Positions 1 to 13,795 of a stretch of 64,000 nt of DNA are shown here, piece after piece. The DNA is from Jacaranda mimosifolia (lineage: Eukaryota; Streptophyta; Magnoliopsida; Lamiales; Bignoniaceae): contig CM032122.1 of the NCBI GenBank assembly GCA_018894105.1, forward strand, positions 38,781,404 through 38,845,403, written 5' to 3'. Every line of letters starts with the position of its first letter. Within the stretch, counting starts at the first letter, position 1. A program made the position numbers and the translations under genes. The notes beneath the pieces were generated by a model. That model ran no database searches. It was not told where the DNA came from and saw only the letters and a list, made by a program, of their open reading frames with translations.

Positions 1-811
1 TTATGTTTGATGCATTTTAATGATCATATAAGGATGAACGTCAGAGAACTACCAAAGCAAGTTTCATGGACTTTCTCAAGAATGGGCTTCAGAAGCCACG
101 TATATCTTTGCTTCAATCATTCATCTGCATAAAGCACTTATAATTATTGAAAACACAGGGCAGGCAGTTCGGATGTGTAGTTCTGCTAATCTAAGACAAC
201 CAAGTGATTCAAATGCAAAAGAGTGATGAGTGTTGGATATTATGGAACCTATGCTAAATACTGCAGATCTTTTAGTGACAAAATTGCACTTAAGCAATAT
301 GGCATGTTTGGTGTGAGGCAAGATAGAAAGAAAAATTTCTAAAAGAGAATGAGTATGAAGATATCATGTTTATATTTTTTTGGAGTCTTTTGCAGTTGGG
401 CAGAAATATTGAAGTGCGTCATCTATGGTGGCATTACTGCCCCTTATTTTCATTCCTTTAGCAGCGTACAGAGAATCAAACTGATAGTGTGGAAGTGTAA
501 ACTTTAACATCCTAGAACTTAATTTTAATGAAAAAGCTCAAGTTTCTCAGGAACTGCATTCTTGAGATTGACTCCACTCTCTGAGCTTGTTGATGTTTCA
601 TTTTGGATTGGACAAAGCTAGATTAGAGTGCACATAGAAATCATGATACAACTTCGAGCTTTTGCTGCATTTGAATTTTTCTAGAAATATAATTGTAACA
701 AAATTAATTTTCTATTTATCGGGGAGCTATGTGACATGTAACTTAACCTCTCTGTGTGGTTATGTTTGTTATGAGTCAGTCCAAGCACAGGCAGCAGCAT
801 ACTTGAAGCAG

Positions 812-971
812 AAAAAAGTTGAGCACTGTGCACAACACTTACTCATCTCCACTGAAGCAAAAGGTTCAGGAAGCTCTCGGTTTAGAAGTGGGATCAGAAA
901 GCATAACTTGCGGAAATTGCATGACTATCAACGTCTATGACCGTTTTCCTAATGAAGCCATGAGTAACTGA
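812..971 (+). other. possible 3'-terminal exon of an unrecognised gene
   Basis: After a CAG at 809-811 a frame is open for 53 codons and ends at TGA 969-971. Its peptide has varied, non-repetitive composition, including a CGNC pair of cysteines near the end (TCGNCMTINVYDRF). A T-rich stretch that could be a 3' UTR follows. The proposed acceptor lacks a good pyrimidine tract, and the frame has a stop at 804-806, so it cannot extend further left without splicing. I do not recognise the protein, and the stretch may be non-coding. Confidence 0.2.
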
Positions 972-3900
972 GGTCCTTCTGCCCTTTATCTTTTTTGTCA
1001 TTTTTTTCTTCATTTTCCCTTTATGGTGTCGGAATATAGACAGTTCAGTTTCTGGATATGCACTATCTCTCCCTCTGGAAAAATTCTTTTATTCAACAGA
1101 AAATTTTCCTTCTTTCATGAAGTCCTCATCTGTTTACAACAATACATAGGTATGCGGTTATAACTTGGAAGCAATGTAATAATAATATATTATGTACATT
1201 TAACTTGAGTACCAAAAGCCACTTGCCATTTAATTTGTCACAAGCCAACCAATCACAATGAAAAGGAGCAATTGCTTAAATTGTGGCTGGTTTGGATTGA
1301 AAGAGACAAAATCCACATAAAATTCGATTACTTGAGAATATAAGTGTTACAAAATGTAAGATTATGTTTAGATGAAGGGGTTTGAAGTTAAGGAAGTAAT
1401 TTGAATTTGAAGATTTCAAATGACTTAAATATGAAGGAAATGAATTCCACCATAATGATAAGAGGAGATAGCTGAAAGTAGGTGTTAAAGAAACTTGAAA
1501 TTTATTATAATTTGAAATTATCCAAATAAGTTCAATGGATTTGTTATTATAATTTTTTTTTTTCAATCCAAACACATCGCAAAGGATTGGTGTTAATTGA
1601 TAAAAGTTAGAAGACTTGAAGTCGAGTGGTTAGATGATCCTACCCTTCTAAGCCAATTGCTTTGCAGAATATAAGCAGGTTCTATTTTTGACTATTTTGT
1701 TTCCAGATTCTATCCTACAATATGAACCTACCACACCAGTTTGTCTTAAATACACCAACTTTTTATATTCTGGTATGTAAATTGTCACAGGGAATCTGCA
1801 ATTAATTTTGAGTTAGAAATGTCCCCATTGCAACTGGGCACTGGCTTGTGACAAAGTCCACTCAGTCACGTGCCTATGCTATCTGCTGAACCTGTTATCT
1901 TCTTCTTCAACTTGGTCTTATGGGTTAATGACAATATAATATATCTCTAATGTAGCATTTGGTAGCATGAAATCCTTAGACTTGTGAAATTGGAATTGAT
2001 GTATCTTCTAATTCAATTTTAAATGGCGGTATTTAGAATTTTAAATCTAAAGCCTCCAATTGCTTATTTCAGACACTATGTACGGGAAATTATGTTTGGT
2101 TTCTTTTGTATCTTAAGAAAACCTATATTTACATATATATTGCTTTCTCTCTGAATAAAAAAATAAAAATTTAGGAGGTTGTAGATAAATTTTATATTTT
2201 TCTTGCATAGAATAATTTATAAAGTATGAGCTCTTAGGTCGTATCACATGTGATTAATAGTGGTCGATGGTACTACAACTATCTAAAGATTACGTGTTGG
2301 AATCTTTTAAACCCACTAATATTCATCATGTTGTGTGAGGACTAAAATAACCCTATTCCCTCATGGAAATTGCAATTGTCAAAGATTGCTCCGCACCCCA
2401 CCGTTCCAAGTGTTTGAAAAACATCCACATCCCAAAAATCGAATCTTCCCTATCACTAAGCGCATTTAATGTATTGCATTGGAGGTCGCACGTTTTATTT
2501 TCTCTAAGACGGTGAAGATGTCTGTTTTTTCCCTTACTTTATTCATTAACTTAAGCAAAAAAAAACAAGAAAACACACTTCCACACACATTAAACTAAGT
2601 TTACAAGGTTCTCATCCTGTCTACACACCGTCTCTTCTCCCTAAGAGACTATAGGGGCTTGAAACTTGAAATTTTTGACACTGAAAATACGCGTTTCATG
2701 AGGTAACAATATCTTAACAATTCCACAATTGGGTCCCATTCCTATTAGTCTATGTTGAAGAGTCTTTGGTCCATCTCATTATTTTCTAGTCCAAAGCAAA
2801 ATTTTCTAACCCCATTATTTCCATGCCTAGTATAATTATATTTGTCTTGTAATTTGTTTCAATTTTGCAAAGTCAGTCATCATTTTCCTTCTTGTTATAA
2901 GAGTTATTACTCTAACCCATTCATAGACCAACTATTTTTTTGATTTGACTGATATTTCAATGTGACTATATAATCGAATTTATTTTCTAATTACGAATTG
3001 TATTCATGGGATCCTTCCAGTGATTTCTTTCAGAGAATAAGCGGTTGACCAATGAAAAGCATGGAAAAGGAGCAAGACCTTGCGGAGTAGGTACTGAAGG
3101 GGATGTGAGTTTTTGGAAAAAAATTAGTCTGTTATTCCTAAAGTAATTTTTATTTGTTGAGCGACGACCCTTCCACTCGACACTGTTGGATCACCCGTTG
3201 AACTTGAGCAATTTAAACAATCCACATGAAAAAGTGTCAAAGAAGGACTCAATATATTCCACAGCAGCAAATGACTTTAGTTGCTGCTACTCAAGTTAAA
3301 AAGACTGTCAGAAAGTTGTTACATTGCTTGTCATTCCCTTATCTTTTGTTTATACAAAAAGGAAAAAAGTTGGACTCTTTAGAGAGTGAATAAGCACCTA
3401 ATGAATGCTGGGTTAATACTATATTGAAAATATTGATTATACAATTGTTACCCTGCTGGGGAAGGAGAGCTGTTTTCCTCGGAATAGCAGATTAGAAGCT
3501 TGGAATCATGTGAGGAGCATTAAATGCGAGGTTGAGGGAATCGATCTTAGTGTTGTAAATTAGGAGTAGAGCTTCAGAAACCCTCGTGGTCATACAAAAG
3601 CACAAGACGATGACAATTTCAATTAATGATGGAGAATTATTATTATTATCATTATTATAATTTTAATTATTATTATTAATAAAAGCTTACTCAATCTAAT
3701 GCATGTGATCTTTCACTTGTATATTGAGTTATGCATTTATTTTTGATTTTGTGGTTTTTTGAAATTTGTACTTCTCTTATATTTTAATCTTATGTCGGAT
3801 CTCATAATTGTCTCATTAATTAATTGTGCTTTTAGTTGTTGATAAATATTCATATTTTTGTGTGAGTAATTATTTTAATTTTATTTTAAAAATTTGAGTT

Positions 3901-5344
3901 TAATTTTGAGTTTTTCGCTTCTTATTATGATACACTTATCATTATATATATATATTTATTATATATCCTCTTATTATGTATATATATTGTTATATTTATA
4001 CAATCACATACGTTAAGAATTCGAATATCCAATCTCACACATACAAATGTAAGAACGATGCCATTGGATCAATTAGCTCGGCATCCTCTCATTGCCCGTA
4101 TGAAACAATCATATGTATATCTATATAATGTCATAATATAAATGGCTATTCAAGTAAAGCACTAATCAAGCATCAAAATTAACTCACAATGAAATTACAT
4201 TAAAAGTTATATTTCTAGTGAATTTGAATTTAAAGATCTAATTATTATAAATTATACAAAAGGAAATGTTGAAATAAGCCAAAGCTTGGAAAGGAAAATT
4301 ACCATTTTTTTTTAATTGCTAAGAAAAAGGCGATATTAAAAACGACTAGTTAAAATGTTGAAAACTAAGGTCACAAATGTTGGGATGTATAATATATCCC
4401 GTAATTTATTTCCACAATATATATATAATTTTTGAAAGAAAAACAAGAAATAATAGGTAATTAACAAGTCTTTTATTAGATAGTTAATTTATCAAAGCCC
4501 ATAAATCTCAAACTGATTAAGTGACTTATAAAAATTCACAAAATGCTAAGAAAAATACATTTTTGATAAGTAAAAAAGAAAACATGTATATATGTTTGAC
4601 GTTTCCATGTGAATGTCCTCCAACAAACATTCATGTCCAACCCATCTCTCCCTAGGTCCGGGTTTCGGGTCTCAATTTACAAAAAACCACCCTAACCCTA
4701 GTTGTTCTCACCAATTTATTGCTTTTGTCTTTCCTAATCTTTAATAATATATATTATTCGCAATTCCCATTAATTTTTTGTTTTCTTTATTCTCCTCCTC
4801 AAGCTATTGACAACTTCATATATTACATTATGAAGTCAAATTAGAGCAATGTGGAAAAACTAGCAAAAGTATTGCATGGATGGCCAAGCTATCACACACC
4901 ATGGCGGTGGTCAACCCTTCATGGTCTCTTAATTACTTTTTACTTAAAATGGCCAAAATACCCTTGATAGCGATGGTTTATGCAAGATTAATAAATTAAC
5001 TAATAATGCTTAATTTGTGGTTTTGATATTAATTGTATACAAATAGAGTCGGGTGGTCAATTGGTTCAACATAGCTCATCATCCGCACGCAGATAAGTAT
5101 GAGATTCGATATTCGAATTCTAATGAACTCTTGATGTGCATATGCATGTAAATATTAAAAAAGAAATATTGTGTATATATATATATATATATAGGTAGAT
5201 GATGGCACTAGGCTAGCATTGTGATATTCAATTTTTCTAACGTCAAATTGTAGTCCTAATTATTGCTTATATTGAAAATCATGTAGATTTGAAAAGGCAA
5301 GCACATATATTTTATTGTGACTAAAACTCCATGTCCACCATTAT
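972..5344. other. intergenic region, AT-rich, no gene seen
   Basis: No coding exon can be supported here. The stretch holds one MITE-like element (listed separately), an ATT/TTA-rich microsatellite near 3639-3682, a TA microsatellite near 5171-5193 and general AT-rich DNA. The last few hundred bases are presumably the promoter of the LBD gene. Confidence 0.6.
1284..1579. mobile_element. MITE-like element of about 300 bp
   Basis: The ends are inverted copies of each other: GGCTGGTTTGGATTGAAA on the left and the complement of GATGTGTTTGGATTGAAA on the right. The inside is AT-rich without a transposase. Target duplication is not clear, so the superfamily is not assigned. The open frame across it is fortuitous. 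Confidence 0.5.
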
Positions 5345-5352
5345 TATAAATA
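5345..5352 (+). promoter_or_regulatory. TATA box of the LBD gene
   Basis: A consensus TATAAATA lies about 150 bp before the ATG at 5503, which leaves room for a 5' UTR of roughly 120 nt. Confidence 0.55.
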
Positions 5353-5502
5353 GGGTTTCCCCTTGTCATTATCTTTCAAACTACTACACCTTTGTCTGTT
5401 ACAATACACTGCTAAAAAACCAAAGCAAAAATAAGATCAGTTTGCTTTGATATATATTTTCACTACTATAGTACTTTCTTTAATTGCTTTGGCACAAAAC
5501 AG

Positions 5503-6404
5503 ATGGGAGGAGGAAGTTCACCCTGCGCTTCCTGCAAACTGCTAAGACGCCGCTGCGCAAAGGACTGCATCTTTGCCCCATACTTCCCTCCCGACGATCC
5601 TCACAAGTTCGCCATCGTCATAAGGTTTTTGGTGCCAGCAATGTCAGCAAGATGTTGCAGGTACGTTCTTTGATCCTTCCATCCACCAATAGTACTATGT
5701 CTAGATGCTAAAACCCCTACAAATTTGGTTCCTATGTCGGTGCAGAAGACTTTTTATCAATCACTGGAAAATGATATAATCAATCACATGATATGATAAG
5801 TATATATCAATATACAGTCTTGATATATCCTAACTATTTTATGCACCGAAACGTACGGTTTCAAAGTACGAAACAAGTTTTCATGATCACATTTGTAATA
5901 TGTCCTTAGTTTATATTTGCGGCTCCTTAAAGGAAAAAGAAGTTCACGATCCATGGGCCTTCTACCCGCCCTTTCAGGCCCATTACGAAAAATTTCCTAG
6001 TGCTTCTTCTTGCAGGAGTTTGGGTCCCCAGTATGCCTGATCATTGCCTTCTTCTGGAATTTCTTTTGCAGGAGCTTCCTGTGCATCAACGAGCAGATGC
6101 AGTAAGCAGTTTAGTTTACGAAGCGAATGCAAGGATGAGGGACCCGGTGTACGGGTGCGTAGGCGCCATATCTTACTTGCAGGATCAAGTTTCACAGCTG
6201 CAGATGCAACTAGCAGTGGCTCAAGCAGAGATACTGTGCATCCAGATGCAGCAAGACCAGCCAGCAGCCTTACCTCCTCAAGATGAGAAATCCCTTCTCT
6301 TAGCCACTAACAACTTTAATAACCTTCAACACTACCTTAACTTTGCTTCTACTTCTACCAATGTAATGCAAGACCCTCTCAAGAGGGAGTCCCTTTGGAC
6401 CTGA
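5503..6404 (+). pseudogene. LBD12: LOB-domain transcription factor, LBD12-type, frameshifted as given
   Basis: Class I LATERAL ORGAN BOUNDARIES-domain DNA-binding protein. Exon 1 is 5503-5660 and exon 2 is 6072-6404; the 411-bp intron sits at the position usual for the family, after the codons for SKMLQ. Exon 1 encodes the zinc-finger-like C-x2-C-x6-C-x3-C block (residues 8-22), then DPHKFAIV and the GAS block ([10 protein letters not shown]). Exon 2 starts ELPVHQRADA and contains RDPVYGCVGAI and the coiled L-x6-L-x3-L motif, with Ile at the last heptad position. One base is missing near 5617-5620, between the codons for FAIV and HKVFG, so the strict reading leaves frame after about 39 codons. 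With one base added the protein would be 163 residues, normal for this group. Everything else, including both splice sites, looks intact, so an assembly error is as likely as a true null allele. The call as LBD12 type rests on the whole-domain match and on the neighbouring genes. Confidence 0.85.
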
Positions 6405-8482
6405 AAAACTTCCATTAGGAGCTGGCTAGCTTAATGTTTTGCTCCTTTTCATCTAACCAGCTCCAATTGTAGTCAAGCACTTCTGCAGTTTTGCTTAACT
6501 ACTATTGACTTTGTCCCTTAATCTTGGGTTTATTATATTTTCTTTGTTTTCTTATTTTTATTTGGTACAATGGAAAATATAAGTAAATATATCACCCTTC
6601 AAAACTGCAACTATCTCCCCACATGGGCTTGTGCACAGGGACGCAGTTGGGATTCTTTTATTTCCGAGGGCGATGAGATACATATTTTGGTTACATGGGA
6701 GGGTAATTTGGACATTTTAGCAAAATTTTTAACTTTCATTTTATTTTTCAAATAAAACTTGATATTGTAGAGAAGTGATGGGGCAAAGAGTAGATCATAT
6801 ATATCTATCCCCTTCAGCTCTACTTGTGTAATTAAGTTTGCAAAACCACCAAATCTTGGTTTTGATAATATCTTCTTATATATATAAGTCGCTTGTGGCC
6901 AGCACCATAAGTTTCCCACATAATATAAGAGGTTAGGAGTTCAAATTTGAACAGATTCTTGATATGCATGTGTATATATATATATATATAAGCCGGTTAC
7001 ATACAATCATACTTGAAATTTTTATATATCATGCCTATACAATATTATAAAAATTCTAATATTAATCTATAATTAATTAATCTTATCATTTGCGGTTTCC
7101 ACACTCATTGCTTATAAAAGTTTTCTAATATGTTATGTGGGTGCGTGCATAAACATGTTGGCCTGCTACTTATGACCAAGACGTGGAGTATGAATGAAGA
7201 AAGGATCAATAATATGTCTCCCTCATTTTTCTTGATTGTATAAGAATTGAAAATGCTGCAACAAAGTAGCTATACCACAGTTTCTGACTTTGAAATATTG
7301 AAACTAACATCCATACTTACACAAGAGACAAGAAAATCTTTGAAAAGGCTTAAAAAACCTAACTATTTAATTTGTATTAGAGCTAAAGGTAGTATAGCTT
7401 CTTTCAATTCTAAGGATCTTATTCGGACATCACCTTCTTCCTTCCTCATCCCTAGAAGAGAAGGGGCGGGTAGAACAGATTGAAAATTCACTTTGGATCA
7501 TCTATTTCATTCCCTATTTTATCTCCTATTTGAATTTGCTGAATTTATGCCAAGTGTATATGATTCTCAATTAATTATCTTTATAAAGAAATATTTAATA
7601 CACGTATTATATATTCATGAAATGGAATAAGAGATGGAATAGAAAATCTAAGCTGTTGAAAATTAGGTTGTAGGATTGGAAAATAGTGTTTTTTATTTTT
7701 TTTCTTTTAATAATAAATATTTTCCAAGAACATACCAAGCAAGAGAAAAGAAAATGTTTTAAGTAGAAGAATCCAAACAAAGCCAAAGACTTGCATGTCA
7801 TTTGAATTCTAAAGGGGAAAAAGAATATATCTAAATTTTGGATTTTCCATAAGCAACTTAAGGAAAATGCTAAGCTTTGTTTGGAAGCATTCAAATAGTC
7901 AAATTGATAAAACCAGCTAATTCAGACTTTTACATGCTTAAAGTCATAAAGTCTTCAGGAGTTTGTGGAGTTAATTGCATTTTTAATAACTCTTGGTTTG
8001 ACTGCAATTAATTTATTGATTCTCAAGCGAATAAATATATGAATTCAGGATATATATATATATATATATATATATTCTATCTGCAAAATGATTAAGTCTC
8101 GAAACAATCTATTGATTTTATTCATGTTAAATTAAAATTTTAGAAATTATGATCCAACAATTCTAAAATTATGGGCTACTTGGATTGCCCCGTCAAATAA
8201 AATTAGTCTAATTTTATAATTTTTTTTTAAATTACTATTACAACAAACATTCTTAAAGCTTACATTAGCTAAAATGAAAGATTTAAAAATAAGTTTCTTT
8301 TCAAAAAGGAAAATTTTATTTTAAATAGTCCTAGAAAGTAATTATAACTAATAAATTATGGATTAAAAAAGTATTTACTAAGTAAAATATTAAGCATAAT
8401 TATTAATTAATCAATTTAATCAACATCCTGATACAATATCGTAATTGCAAACTTATTCAAACCATATCGTAATCTACTGAAC
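6405..8482. other. intergenic region after the LBD gene
   Basis: The LBD 3' UTR should lie in the first 200 bases. The rest is AT-rich with TA microsatellites near 6972-6990 and 8050-8075. No coding exon or RNA gene is recognisable. Confidence 0.6.
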
Positions 8483-9138
8483 TAGGGCTGTCAATGGGTC
8501 GGATTTGGATCGGATATCTCATATCCGAATCCGATTAACAAAATTAATATCCGAATCTGACCCGAAATCATATAGAATCTTTGTTAATCAGTATTATATC
8601 CGAATCCGATTAAAAAATCCAACCCGATTTGTTTTTTTCTTTTTAAATTTATAAAAATATTGTATTTATAAAGTAAATACATGTCATATTTGAATTTTTA
8701 ACAACTTTTTATTATATATTAGCTCAAAGGTTAAATATTTTAATACTAAACTCATTTTTCACATTATATTAATGTATATATGAACTATTGTATGTCATTA
8801 TATTTGATATTTTATCAATATCTCTATTATTTTTTAAGTTAAAAATTCAATATTAATAGTATAATATAGATGTTAATATAGATATTAGGTCAATATAATA
8901 CATAGATTTTATTTTAAATCTTTATTAATATTATATATAAGAGTATTAATTTAATAAAAAATATTAAGGTTCGGATTCCGATTTTTAACGGATTGGATTG
9001 CTTAATTACATATTCGATCCACTTATTTCGGATTTTGAATATTTATAATCGAATATGATCCATCGAATATTTTAATCGAATAAAAATTTTAAAATTCGAA
9101 TCGAATTCAGAATAAAATTCGATTCATTGACAGCCCTA
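8483..9138. mobile_element. non-autonomous hAT-like element
   Basis: Terminal inverted repeats begin TAGGGCTGTCAATG on the left and end CATTGACAGCCCTA on the right. The flanking 8-mers TACTGAAC (left) and GACCGAAC (right) match at 6 of 8 bases, as for an aged 8-bp hAT duplication. The 656-bp interior repeats ATCCGAATCCGA-like words near both ends and has no transposase frame. Confidence 0.8.
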
Positions 9139-9563
9139 GACCGAACCATATCCTATTGGGCCTAAATCAAATCCAACTATAACCCAACTCAAAATTCTCT
9201 TATAATCATTGGGCCATTTTGATAAAACGAGGCTCATAGCCGGTCTATTTAGTTTTTGGAAACTTGCATGGTATTGACTTTTGAGTTTGGGATTATCCAT
9301 GGGTCGAATTTTAAATGGGGCAAGCCCAAAAAATTATAAGAAATACCCCTTAATAAATGCACGAGTCGGGCCCCCCATAAATCGGATTGAATTGGGGTCG
9401 CTCCACCCAATCCTGACCCAAATTAATTTGGGCCATTTACCCCCCTTGATATGTAGGGCTCAGATTTCATCAAGTAACCATCCTTAATTAATTAACGGGC
9501 AGCAAATATAAATACCCTATCCACTCTATTTGTAAGGTATGCAATTAATCACTCAATAAATAG

Positions 9564-10388
9564 TAGAGGTGAGCATCGGTCGGTTTGGCAAATTAATCGA
9601 CCTAACCAATCGGTTAATTCACCAAAAATATATGAAAGTTATTAATCGTTTACCACATCGAATTTTTCGTTAACCAAAATTTTTTTGTTCTGTTTGAATA
9701 ATTTACCAATTGACCAATCTTTATTTGATCTTTTTCTTTTAATATTATTATTCAACAACATAATTTTATAGTTGAAACAAAAACTTAATTATTTTGGTTC
9801 AAGCAAAAACAAGCAATCTACTTATTTTTAAAATCATAGTAAATAACTTTCAATACTATAGAGCAAGTAACATGTATTATTAAGTAGAACACCTAAAAAT
9901 TGTTATACCTTTATCCCTGTTTAACAAGCTTCTAGGGAACTTTTGAATATCTTTTAATTAGGTTATAACAAGAAAAATCTAGAATTAAATGGACTTAATT
10001 TAAAAATTAAAACTTTATTCAACTGAGAATGTTTTTGCATAAATAGTTTTTTAGTAAATAATTTAACAAGAATACAACTTGAACTTTATAAATCTAAAGC
10101 TACTCGTTATTTTTAGTTCACATATGCTTCTTCCCATAATTATATAATTTATAAAGAAAAAACCAAACAACCTACACAATGGTTGAGAATTTATTAAAAT
10201 TCGGTTAAATCAATTTTAATCGATTTTTTTATGAAAAATTAAGCGAACTGCACCATTAATTGAAAATTTCTAAAAAATTAATCGTTAACTGAACCAAAAT
10301 CAACTAGACAAAATGGTTTGGTAAATTTAGTTTCGGTTCGATCAATTAATTAATTTTTTCGATTAATGAATAATTTTGCTCACTCCTA
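9564..10388. mobile_element. non-autonomous hAT-like element
   Basis: The left terminus TAGAGGTGAGCA and right terminus TGCTCACTCCTA are inverted copies with two mismatches. The flanks ATAAATAG and CTAAATAG are an 8-bp duplication with one mismatch. The subterminal regions carry repeated CGGTT / AACCG words. The element is 825 bp with no coding capacity. It sits just before the first unit of the UGT array. Confidence 0.8.
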
Positions 10389-11132
10389 CTAAATAGTCTC
10401 TTCCTAAAACTTATTACTTTCACTCATATATTTTAACTTGAGTGTAGTAGAAATTTTGCTGGAACTCTTTTGAGCAGTCCTAACGATCTTCTTATGCTTT
10501 TAGGTGTCTGAACCTCATAGCTATTTAGAAGACCCATGTGACCCAAATAAACATCAATCCTGAAGGATCACTTTTGAATTAGAGTTACCTTAATTTGCTT
10601 CTTGAAACTCGTATCTCATCAATTAGAAAGTTTTATGGATTTGATTTGATTTGGTTGTAATATTAATATTTTCAATTCTAAGCAACAAGAGGTAACTGAA
10701 AAATAAAATGTACATATTTTTATATATTTAATTGTATCAATCTGCATTTTGATGCATTGTATTTTTATGAACAATTATAAACCATATTTATCTTAACAAA
10801 TGAGCACTCAGATGCTGTTGTGCTTTTATCATCTCCAGTTGACAAGTACTTCATCCATTTCTAGATATTTAATTGTATATTCAACTATCTTTATGCGTTC
10901 TTCTTGTTTTCTATAACAAATTTATATTTATATTTTTGATTTCTTGCAAATTAATTAACATTAAAGTGATTCTTATTTGAAGGCAAATAATATGATCAAA
11001 CATCAAATTAAAATTTTGCCATCAACGCGAGAAAATTAAACATGGAATGCATCCTCAAAATAAACATTCATGGTTTATGACACAACAAAATACAATTCAA
11101 TCAAAATATGTTTAAGCTCTGTCTGAACATGA

Positions 11133-13625
11133 TCAGAATCCTGAGATGTCTCTAATGAAAGCAAGAATATCCATTTCAGAAGATCCACCTGCTCTACTTG
11201 CATTCTTACAGATTTCCTGAATTTCTTTAGCTCTTCTCCTCCTCTCCTTAGCCTCCTCACTCTCTGAATCCATAAGCCTCACCACAAGTCCAGCAACCTC
11301 TTCCCTTGTCACCAAACTCTCATCTTCCTTCTTCACTTTCAACCCAATCTTCCAATCCTCAACAATCACTTTACTATTCGTAACTTGATCCCATAATATT
11401 GGGAATGTTAGCATCGGAACCCCTGCAAACGCACCTTCTTTAGTCGAATTCCACCCACAATGCGACCAAAATCCACCCACAGACGGGTGGCAAAGCACCT
11501 TCAACTGGTCACACCACGGGATTACAAGCCCGTTACCACTACCACTCTCTTGAAGCATACCAGCCTCCTCCCGTGCAACCCACAAATATCTAACACCACT
11601 AGCATTCACCCCAGCAATGATTTCTTCAAGTTGGGAATTTGAGACAGAAAGGAAGCTGCCCTGTGAGATATACAGGACGGAACCCACAGGTTGAGCATCT
11701 AACCATTTCATGTAGCCAATAACGACACTACCACTTGAGTTTTGAATGTTGAAGTAGGGTATTGAAAGCCCCAAGGAATAGACTTTAAGGGGTAGTTTTT
11801 GCCTTAAAGAATCAAGAACTTGGGGTTCTAGCTCTTGAACAGAAGTGAAGAGAAGATACTGTGTCTTTGGTACTAATTTAATGGCTTCTAAGGCCTGCGG
11901 CAATACTTCTCGGCCTTTACCATGGAAAGGGGTTGGAAGATCTGCTATTCTGATTGAAGGGATTCCAGGGATGTAGCTTACTACTTGCTCCTTTCCTTGC
12001 TCATCATCTGCAAACGCAAGTTAACTAAGTTAAGGAACATTTATTCTTCTCCCATTTGCATTTATTTGCAAACCATTTCAGCAAGTGGGAAGTAGGAGAT
12101 TAGAGGGAGTTGTAACTCTTCCCAACTCCTAACCTAATTGGAAATATACATAATATCAAATTTAACGTATTTGATATACAAGATGCCTGAGAGGGAGATA
12201 TGTTTGAAACAGGATTCTAGAGAGAATTTTATGGGAAGACAGTTTCCTAATTCTTACAGGAAATACATTGCACAGTTAAAGAACATTGCATTTTTTAAGT
12301 TGCATACACGAATTTGCTTCGTCTTATAAGTATATTCAGACCTAAAGAGCAAAGAAAAACATCTAGAAAAGGTCAGTGAAGCAGCTCCGAAAATCTGAAT
12401 CTCAATGCTAGATTGTTGGTTTAAAAATTTTCTTCAGCATTAATTTTTGCTAGAGATTAAACTGGCAGTGTACACTTTCATTAGGCCACTTTTATCTCTT
12501 TCAGAATTATAGATCACCATACCTATTCTTGAAATATTAGCACACCATATTTCAACTTTGGATTCAAGAGAATAAAAGACTTATTCCATGTTTGGATCAA
12601 GGAAGATAGTCAAGAGAAAGAGAAGGAAAATGTAAATGAGCAAAGAATTACATCTTCTAAGGTACCAAAAAGTTTTTCAAACATAGGATTTAAAAAAAAC
12701 CTTTTCCTCTCCATTTTTACAGCTTTTCTCCCCCGAATCTTCGATTCTAGAACTAGTGAATGAAAGAGTGAACGAGTTTACCCATCTTTTGAAAAATTGA
12801 TTTTACGAGAGGTAATTGAATTTTACATTAATAGTGTTTTTCTTTAATAGAAAACAAATTTGAAAGAATTGTTCGCTTTTCGCTAAAATCTCCAAATTTT
12901 TTGTTTTTAGAAAACCACCATCGCTATATATAACAACATAAAATGATTTTATGCACTGTAAATCACATCAAACCAACAGTTTATTTCATTTAAGCTGTTT
13001 ATTGGTGGTGGAAAATATTAAATTCAAGCAAGATTAACTGGAAATTTAGAGGAATTAAAAAAAAAGGGCAGAACGTTATATATGCCTATATGACTAACCA
13101 TATTTGCAGAGTTTTATTAACAAAAATATTAAAAAAACCTGAGAAATCGGAAAGAAAATGGTGGTTCTGAAGGATCAGGTCAAAGTGGTGGAAGATGGAG
13201 AAGACGGTGGCGGACATGGGATAAAAGGAAGCCACCGGAATATTCCTCCGATTCCCCAGCGCCACCACCCAGCTCAAGTACGTATCGTATATTATGACGC
13301 TTGGATTCGGCGGCTGAAGCCGGTCCAGTAGCTGCTCGACCGGAGCTTCCATTTTTGTAAGAGTGGCTTCGTAGAAGCCGTGGAAGTCTTTGGCTCTGCC
13401 AATCTCAGAGGGAATGACATTTGGAATGGTGCGAAAGCTGAAGTTGGGCGGCGGCGGCGGCGAGCCGGCGAGCAAGCCCAGCCATTCTTCGGTGACGATG
13501 AACGAGACGAGGATGTCTGGTCGGTGGTTGAGGATGAGGCGGCAGAGGTTGAGCATGGGGTTAATGTGGCCTCTTCCGGGGTACGGCATCGCCACGACGT
13601 GGCAGTTTGGGATTGGTTCGGCCAT
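11133..13625 (-). CDS. UGT87A: UDP-glycosyltransferase, UGT87A type, copy 1
   Basis: Family 1 glycosyltransferase that moves a sugar from UDP-sugar to a small hydroxylated acceptor in the cytosol; the acceptor cannot be read from sequence. Exon 1 is 13139-13625 and exon 2 is 11133-12007 (intron 1131 bp, phase 1), giving 453 aa, the size of Arabidopsis UGT87A proteins. The putative catalytic His20 lies in PGRGHINPM and a matching Asp114 in IIYDTYLSW. The 44-residue PSPG donor box spans residues 327-370, starting WCDQLKVLCHP, containing HCGWNSTKEG and ending DQ; a final Gln usually goes with UDP-glucose. The ATG at 13625 was chosen because it starts the conserved MAEPIPNCHVV; no ATG is in frame just before it. 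A MITE lies about 170 bp upstream, next to a weak TATA-like CATATATCG. Confidence 0.93.
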
Positions 13626-13795
13626 ATTCAAGAGGAAAGGAGCAGCGCAAATCCTCTTCCCCGACGCCGGAATATTCTGCTCGATTCTCCTGTTGCTTTG
13701 GCCAACTCAAACTAGTACAATGATTTTTTCAATAATATGGTCTTCACTCTTCAGTCGATCGTACGATTGTGGATAGAAGTCACTCGATATATGTA

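Noticed and set aside
662..940. 92-codon open frame
   Set aside because: The frame has no recognisable domain and overlaps the more plausible, but still weak, frame ending at 971.
1276..1575. 99-codon minus-strand frame
   Set aside because: It coincides with an AT-rich MITE.
11075..11260. Short frames beginning MRRLRRGGEE near the UGT 3' ends
   Set aside because: Other-frame shadows of exon 2, repeated in each copy because the DNA is repeated.
13380..13776. Plus-strand open frames opposite UGT copy 1 exon 1 (and equivalents at 21375 and 30239)
   Set aside because: Antisense shadows of a conserved coding exon.
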